The translations under genes and the position numbers were made by a program. From Microplitis mediator (Eukaryota > Arthropoda > Insecta > Hymenoptera > Braconidae): 64,000 nt of DNA. The stretch lies in assembly GCF_029852145.1 (NCBI RefSeq), contig NC_079973.1, forward strand, positions 18,122,422 through 18,186,421, given 5' to 3'. Numbering within the stretch: position 1 is the stretch's first letter; the number at the start of each line of letters is the position of its first letter. The notes below the pieces were generated by a model, which made no database searches, was not told the DNA's origin, and saw only the letters and a list, made by a program, of their open reading frames with translations. Shown one piece after another: positions 59,428 through 64,000 of this stretch.

Positions 59428-59461
59428 CTTTGTCTCGTGTATAAGACCGCCTCCGCTGTCT
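59428..59461 (-). other. 34-nt exon (UTR or coding micro-exon) of the minus-strand gene
   Basis: Minus strand: acceptor TGTTGCACTTTCAG, then a 34-nt exon beginning AGACAGCGGAGGCGG and ending GACAAAG, then GTGAGTCAC. Both sites are strong and the exon is CpG-containing. All three frames are open. Splicing to 53903 keeps one frame open through the downstream ATG (TRDKDCGV then MADD), so it could be coding; equally it may be 5' UTR. Further upstream exons must lie beyond 59475, possibly outside the window. Confidence 0.55.
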
Positions 59462-62400
59462 CTGAAAGTGCAACACTCAACGACAATGTTACAATCGTTT
59501 ACTATTTTCATTTACCTATCGTGATTTACGATTTTCACTTACAATTATTGTGCAACAATCACTATATATATACAAACTAAACAAAAATTTACTGACAGGT
59601 TTTCTTGTGAATTTAATACATAGATTTATGATAAAATAAATGAATGATTCGTCAGAGATTTGAGAAAGTTCACAAATATTTATAATGTATTTTATTTAGT
59701 TTATATTGCTGCTTCTGTATACAATATATGTAAATATATACATAGACATCACTAGTATTACATGTTATTTGGGTTATTGAACATTTATGTTGAATAATTG
59801 TTAAGTAGACTGTAATGTTATAATTACTATTCAGATATTACCGAAGTATAACTCGCATTATAATTACAGATACCGTATAAAGTGATGAGTTATTTTAGAT
59901 AATTATTGTTTGACTATGAGCTGAGTATTAGAATCACTTTCAATCATCATCAATCAAAAGTTTTTTTTATTGATGCATCGACTATATTTTACTATTTTTA
60001 TTTTTGAAAATAAAAAAACAAGGAAATACTTTTTTAACCTTTTTATAACCAAGGACACAAAAAATTTTAAATGTATTATAAATTATATCTTGACTTTAAA
60101 ACAATTTATCAATATATATTAGTTTGTATCATTATTAATGACTATTACGACCATGAAATAAATATATATATATAGATATTTAAACTGCCACTGAAATATT
60201 TATGTAATACATATGATTAATTCGTTCCCACATGAATATTTAAAAGTTTATATTAATTTCATCTTCCATAAAAATTAATCACAAAAAAAAACAAATTTTC
60301 TAACAAATATTACTTAATATATAAACACACATAAATAACATTAATCAAATATACATATATGCATATACTTGTAAATAAACAAAGAAAAAATGAACTTATG
60401 ATTCAAAATTAAAATTACATTGCAATCCTTGTATTTTCTAAAATTAAAAAAAATAACAGTGAGAAAAGGTTAATATAATGTAATAAAAATAAAAACTATT
60501 ATAAATTCTTAGAAGATTTTACGAAGTTACGCAATGTACGTGCAACTATTGCACGTTATTATCGTTATTATTCTATCATTACTATTATTATTGCAATAGA
60601 CTACGTGATCATCGAGTGTGTACCTCAAGGCATTTTAAAACATAAATGTTTTAAAACACTGCTTAACGCAATATACATAAATAATCTATGATAAAATTGA
60701 AAAAAATACTAACAATAATAATAATAATAATAAAAATAACAAAAGAAAAATATGCTGTTGCATTTGCACAATTTTCACCTAGTCGCGGAAAGCAACCCGT
60801 TCAACAAAGATTAATACTTAATACCAGCATGATTCAATGTATACAATAACAACAACAACCTGACTGTTGAAAGTAATTGGTGCGAATCGTATTACGTCTT
60901 CTTCCTTCTTTATTCTTATATTCAACTTGTATATATAATATATATATTTATTTTCACTCTTTTCACTTTCACGCTGTACTACGTTGGCTAAATTCTTAGT
61001 ACATACATTACATATTTTTTATATGTATACTGTAAGCCATCCTGATCTCGTGAGAAAGTAGATAATCTCAATTTATCAGTCTATATATTTATCTATCTAC
61101 TGGATGTATAATAATGGTTAAAACACCCCAAAGCAATAAGGCAATTGTTGGTTATATTGTTAAACCGTGTAAAAATATACTTGAGGATCATCTTGCTATA
61201 GAGGATACATTTAAGACTGAAAACTATGTTAGTATATGGATTGGTCGCTCGTACATATACTTGAGAACCTCTAGATCATGGATCAATGCGCGCGTGGTCG
61301 AAATCTCTCGAGAGAATCGATTAGAGGGCGGAACCGTCTCGTGCGCGCATGCATCCAGCATCATATAACATATATATATGTATATATACAATATATTTCT
61401 ATAGGTAATACAAGACAGACCGGAAGTGAGTTCGACGGTCATCGCGGAGAGACTTGCATTACCTATACTCTGTACTGATGGCTTGGTTGGGTTTACTCTG
61501 CAGTGTACATGCAGTATTAACGCCCACTCGATGAACCTTGGGACTCGGTGTTCCCTGGGTTCGACGATACAATATGATACGTGAGAGTCGATCGAGAGTC
61601 GGCAGCCCCGCGAATATTATACCTATACGATGCGTCATAACTGAAGTCTTCTTTACTTCTTGTTTACTTTTTTTTTAAATATTTTTTACTTTCTTCTTCT
61701 TTAGTTTCGTTCTCATCGTCGTCATCTTAGTTTACTCGCGAGATCTATGACCTTACTAAGGTTTATCTGTTCGATTGGAATAGAGAAATAAATCAGTCGC
61801 GAGGGAAATTATATTTCATCAAATGAATTGAAAGAAAATTGAAGATACATTGTTATTAACAACATTCATTTCTTTTTTTACTCAATTCAACTCTATATAC
61901 TTATTTGTATTTATTCATAAATAGTTGGTTAAATATTTGACATGAAAACTTTTGGAAAATATTATTTTTTACAAAACTTTCTTAAATAAAAGAGAAAGAT
62001 GATAATATTTAAGATGTATCAGGAGAGAAAGTATGTGATGCAAATGAGATGCAAGATGTTATTGTAAAATGAAATTAACGATGTTGCAGTACGCAAAGTA
62101 GTATATAGTCTGATAAAAAAAAATGTATGCCAAGCGTGTTTCGAAAAAGTGTATATATGCAGGCGTATGCAGTAAAAAAGAAATTGTGCCCCATAAAATT
62201 CTGGTAAATGCCGAAAAATTCTTTTTCTTTTTTCTTTCTCACTTAACACACTCGATTTTTTTTTCTCTATTACCTTTTATTTTTAAATAATATTTTATCG
62301 TAATAGTCATAAATTTTTTGTGTGCGGTTCGTTTTGGCATCTCATTACTGCGATACTCTTCACAAGGTCCGAGTGTCCAAGAAGAGGGGAAATAAGAGAA

Positions 62401-64000
62401 TGAACAAGAAGATGGGTACTCAAGCGCGTGCCGACACTCTGGAGAGTTAAGTCTAGAGTCTCGAGTATTCACAGAGTATTCACCGAGTTGTTACTCTTCT
62501 GTTCTCTTGATCCAAGTGCGTACTCTAGACTACTACATACACTTATAATTGAAACTAAGCTTGGATTATGCCTACTCTGCACTACTGTATTCAATTTATC
62601 TCACCAATTATATTTTTATCATTATTATTATTATTATCTGTTCAAATTATTTTATATTAAATATTTAAAAAATTTTAATGATCCACTTTTTCTGCTGTCA
62701 AAATATTTATAATTAACAGCATTGACAAAAGTTAATTTAAAATAAATGAAGGGACAGAAAAACATGAAATAAGAAAAAAAATTAAGAGTTTTACAGTTGA
62801 ATTGCCTCATCTCTCATGACCCGAAGAGTCACCCTCTATCTCCTCAACTTGTTCTTATTCTTCCTCTACTTATTCTTCTCTAGAGACAAGACGCAATTAT
62901 ACGCAAAAGTTTTCACGTGAGATACGTAGACGTATATAATAGCCAAGAAAGTAAAGATGAGAGAACCGAAAGAGGTGAATTTAAAATAAACCTTTACCAC
63001 AACTTATAACGTTACTTGATTTCTTTCTTCAGTATTATGCGAGACGCTTTTTACGGTAATTAGGAAAGGTGCCAAGGATCTGACAAGATTTCTTGTAGAA
63101 ATAGTAAATAAAAGACCGTGAAGTGACTACTAACAATCGTTTCCTCTTTTCAACTCACGATTAATTTTTTATTGCATATAAATTTACCTGTATCTATTTT
63201 CATATCTGACCTTTACTTCCGCAGGTTTATATCTATTTGAATACATATTAGTACATTAAAAAATATTAATTAATTCAATTGTTCTGAATTTAAAAAAAAA
63301 ATATGAATGTTTTTTTTTTTTTTTATTACAAATTAAAACACTAGTATTAAAAACAATAATTAACATAGCTGCATTCAAGGATCATTTAAAACCGCCCAGG
63401 ATGACTCATTAATTCTGTAATATCTTCAAGGCACCGAATTACAAATGAGAATCGTATAGTACTGACTTGGCAGTGATTAAAAATTAAAAGTCGCTTGTTG
63501 ACCTCAAGCACGATCTCCGATCGACTTCTCACGGCCTCAAAGACTAATGCATGTTACAGTCGATCATTTAAAACAAGACAAGATTGACAAGACACATTGA
63601 CTTCTGTTTGTAATCAATATAATCTTTAACAATTTTTAATATTTATTTTATAATTGACCTTGTAAAACTTATAGTATTCTTTTTATCAGCTTCGTCGTTT
63701 GAATTTAATAAAAATATATTAAATTAAAAATATTTCACATGAAAAAAATCGCACTGAGAGAATACAGCGTACAATAAAAACGCGGTAGTATAAAATACGT
63801 AATGTAAGGTAAACTTTCTCTCTTATCTTTGTTTCTAAAATTACAATTTAAGCATCAAGATGATCTTTTAATTTGTTATTGTTATTATAATTATATAATA
63901 TTTATATAAAATAAAAATAATAAATAATGTTATTTATCTAAAGTTTATTATCGTCTATTCAGTGCCAGAAACAACTGTTTTCTATAAACACAAACTGGTG
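59462..64000. other. Non-coding; GC-rich islands at 61250-61620 and 62340-62540
   Basis: Upstream of the minus-strand exon; no further exon is supportable. The island 61250-61620 has many CpGs and short palindromes (CTCTCGAGAG, GCGCGCATGCATCC) and overlapping open frames on both strands without domains. A CTCTGGAGAGTTAAGTCTAG-type imperfect palindromic stretch lies at about 62438-62465. (AAT)n at about 60713-60732. A plus-strand acceptor-like CTTTACTTCCGCAG occurs at about 63224. A promoter for the minus-strand gene could be in one of these islands. Confidence 0.4.

Noticed and set aside
61550..61565. GGGTTCGACGA resembling a tRNA T-arm
   Set aside because: No matching acceptor stem, D-arm or anticodon arm could be built around it.

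Overview
This window looks like non-coding DNA from an AT-rich insect genome, most plausibly a hymenopteran (parasitoid-wasp-like). The basis is heavy A+T bias, intron-type splice signals, abundant (TA)n/(AAT)n microsatellites and many short TA-flanked inverted-repeat elements; the taxon is inference. There is no bacterial-style gene organisation, and I see no rRNA, tRNA or CRISPR array. Open frames are short, and most come from microsatellites or purine/pyrimidine runs.

The best gene evidence is on the minus strand at the right side. Two short exons with strong splice sites lie at 59428-59461 (34 nt) and 53842-53903 (62 nt), separated by a 5.5-kb intron. The second carries an ATG and 17 codons (MADDRNITQGVITPKHS) ending exactly at a GTAAGT donor, and the two exons join in a continuously open frame. 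I do not recognise the protein. Because no obvious continuation follows, the intron that starts at 53841 may run leftward through most or all of the remaining window, so much of the window could be one giant 5' intron. Weaker exon candidates are on the plus strand at 58100-58203, 41520-41717 and 22792-22921, and on the minus strand upstream of donors at 26190, 41567 and 47940.

The richest content is a fossil community of small DNA transposons. (i) A family with CACTGTAAAAAA ends and many internal CGGAGTGAA motifs: 1099-1411, 6011-6214, 16837-17152. (ii) A family with nearly the same ends but internal GGTGTTAAA motifs: 37981-38911 and 56720-57101. The first of these carries another complete MITE (38397-38792) inside it. 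(iii) Elements with CACGGAGAAA-like ends: 23557-23780, 29542-29935, 51148-51462, 54489-54754. (iv) A 230-bp element with AGGGTAGAGRTACC ends, inserted once inside a type (iii) element (29591-29820) and once inside a fourth repeat family (35235-35465). (v) That fourth family, related to GGGGCAAAACGGGGTACC: 31241-31885, 34937-35674, 45791-46240. There is also a long-TIR element with a 10-bp target duplication (2649-2837), an element full of AACCAAGTCTAAA motifs (50551-51079) and a 543-bp hairpin (42383-42925).

Other structure includes a 12-bp-period minisatellite of about 23 units (31945-32217), a degenerate 337-bp tandem duplication (25233-25905), and a CpG-rich perfect 20-bp palindrome (21526-21545). 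GC-richer islands (about 1620-1815, 8700-8935, 11041-11200, 21430-21650, 22380-22480, 26885-27075, 51600-51830, 59040-59470, 61250-61620) stand out from the AT-rich background and are the best places to look for exons, promoters or enhancers.
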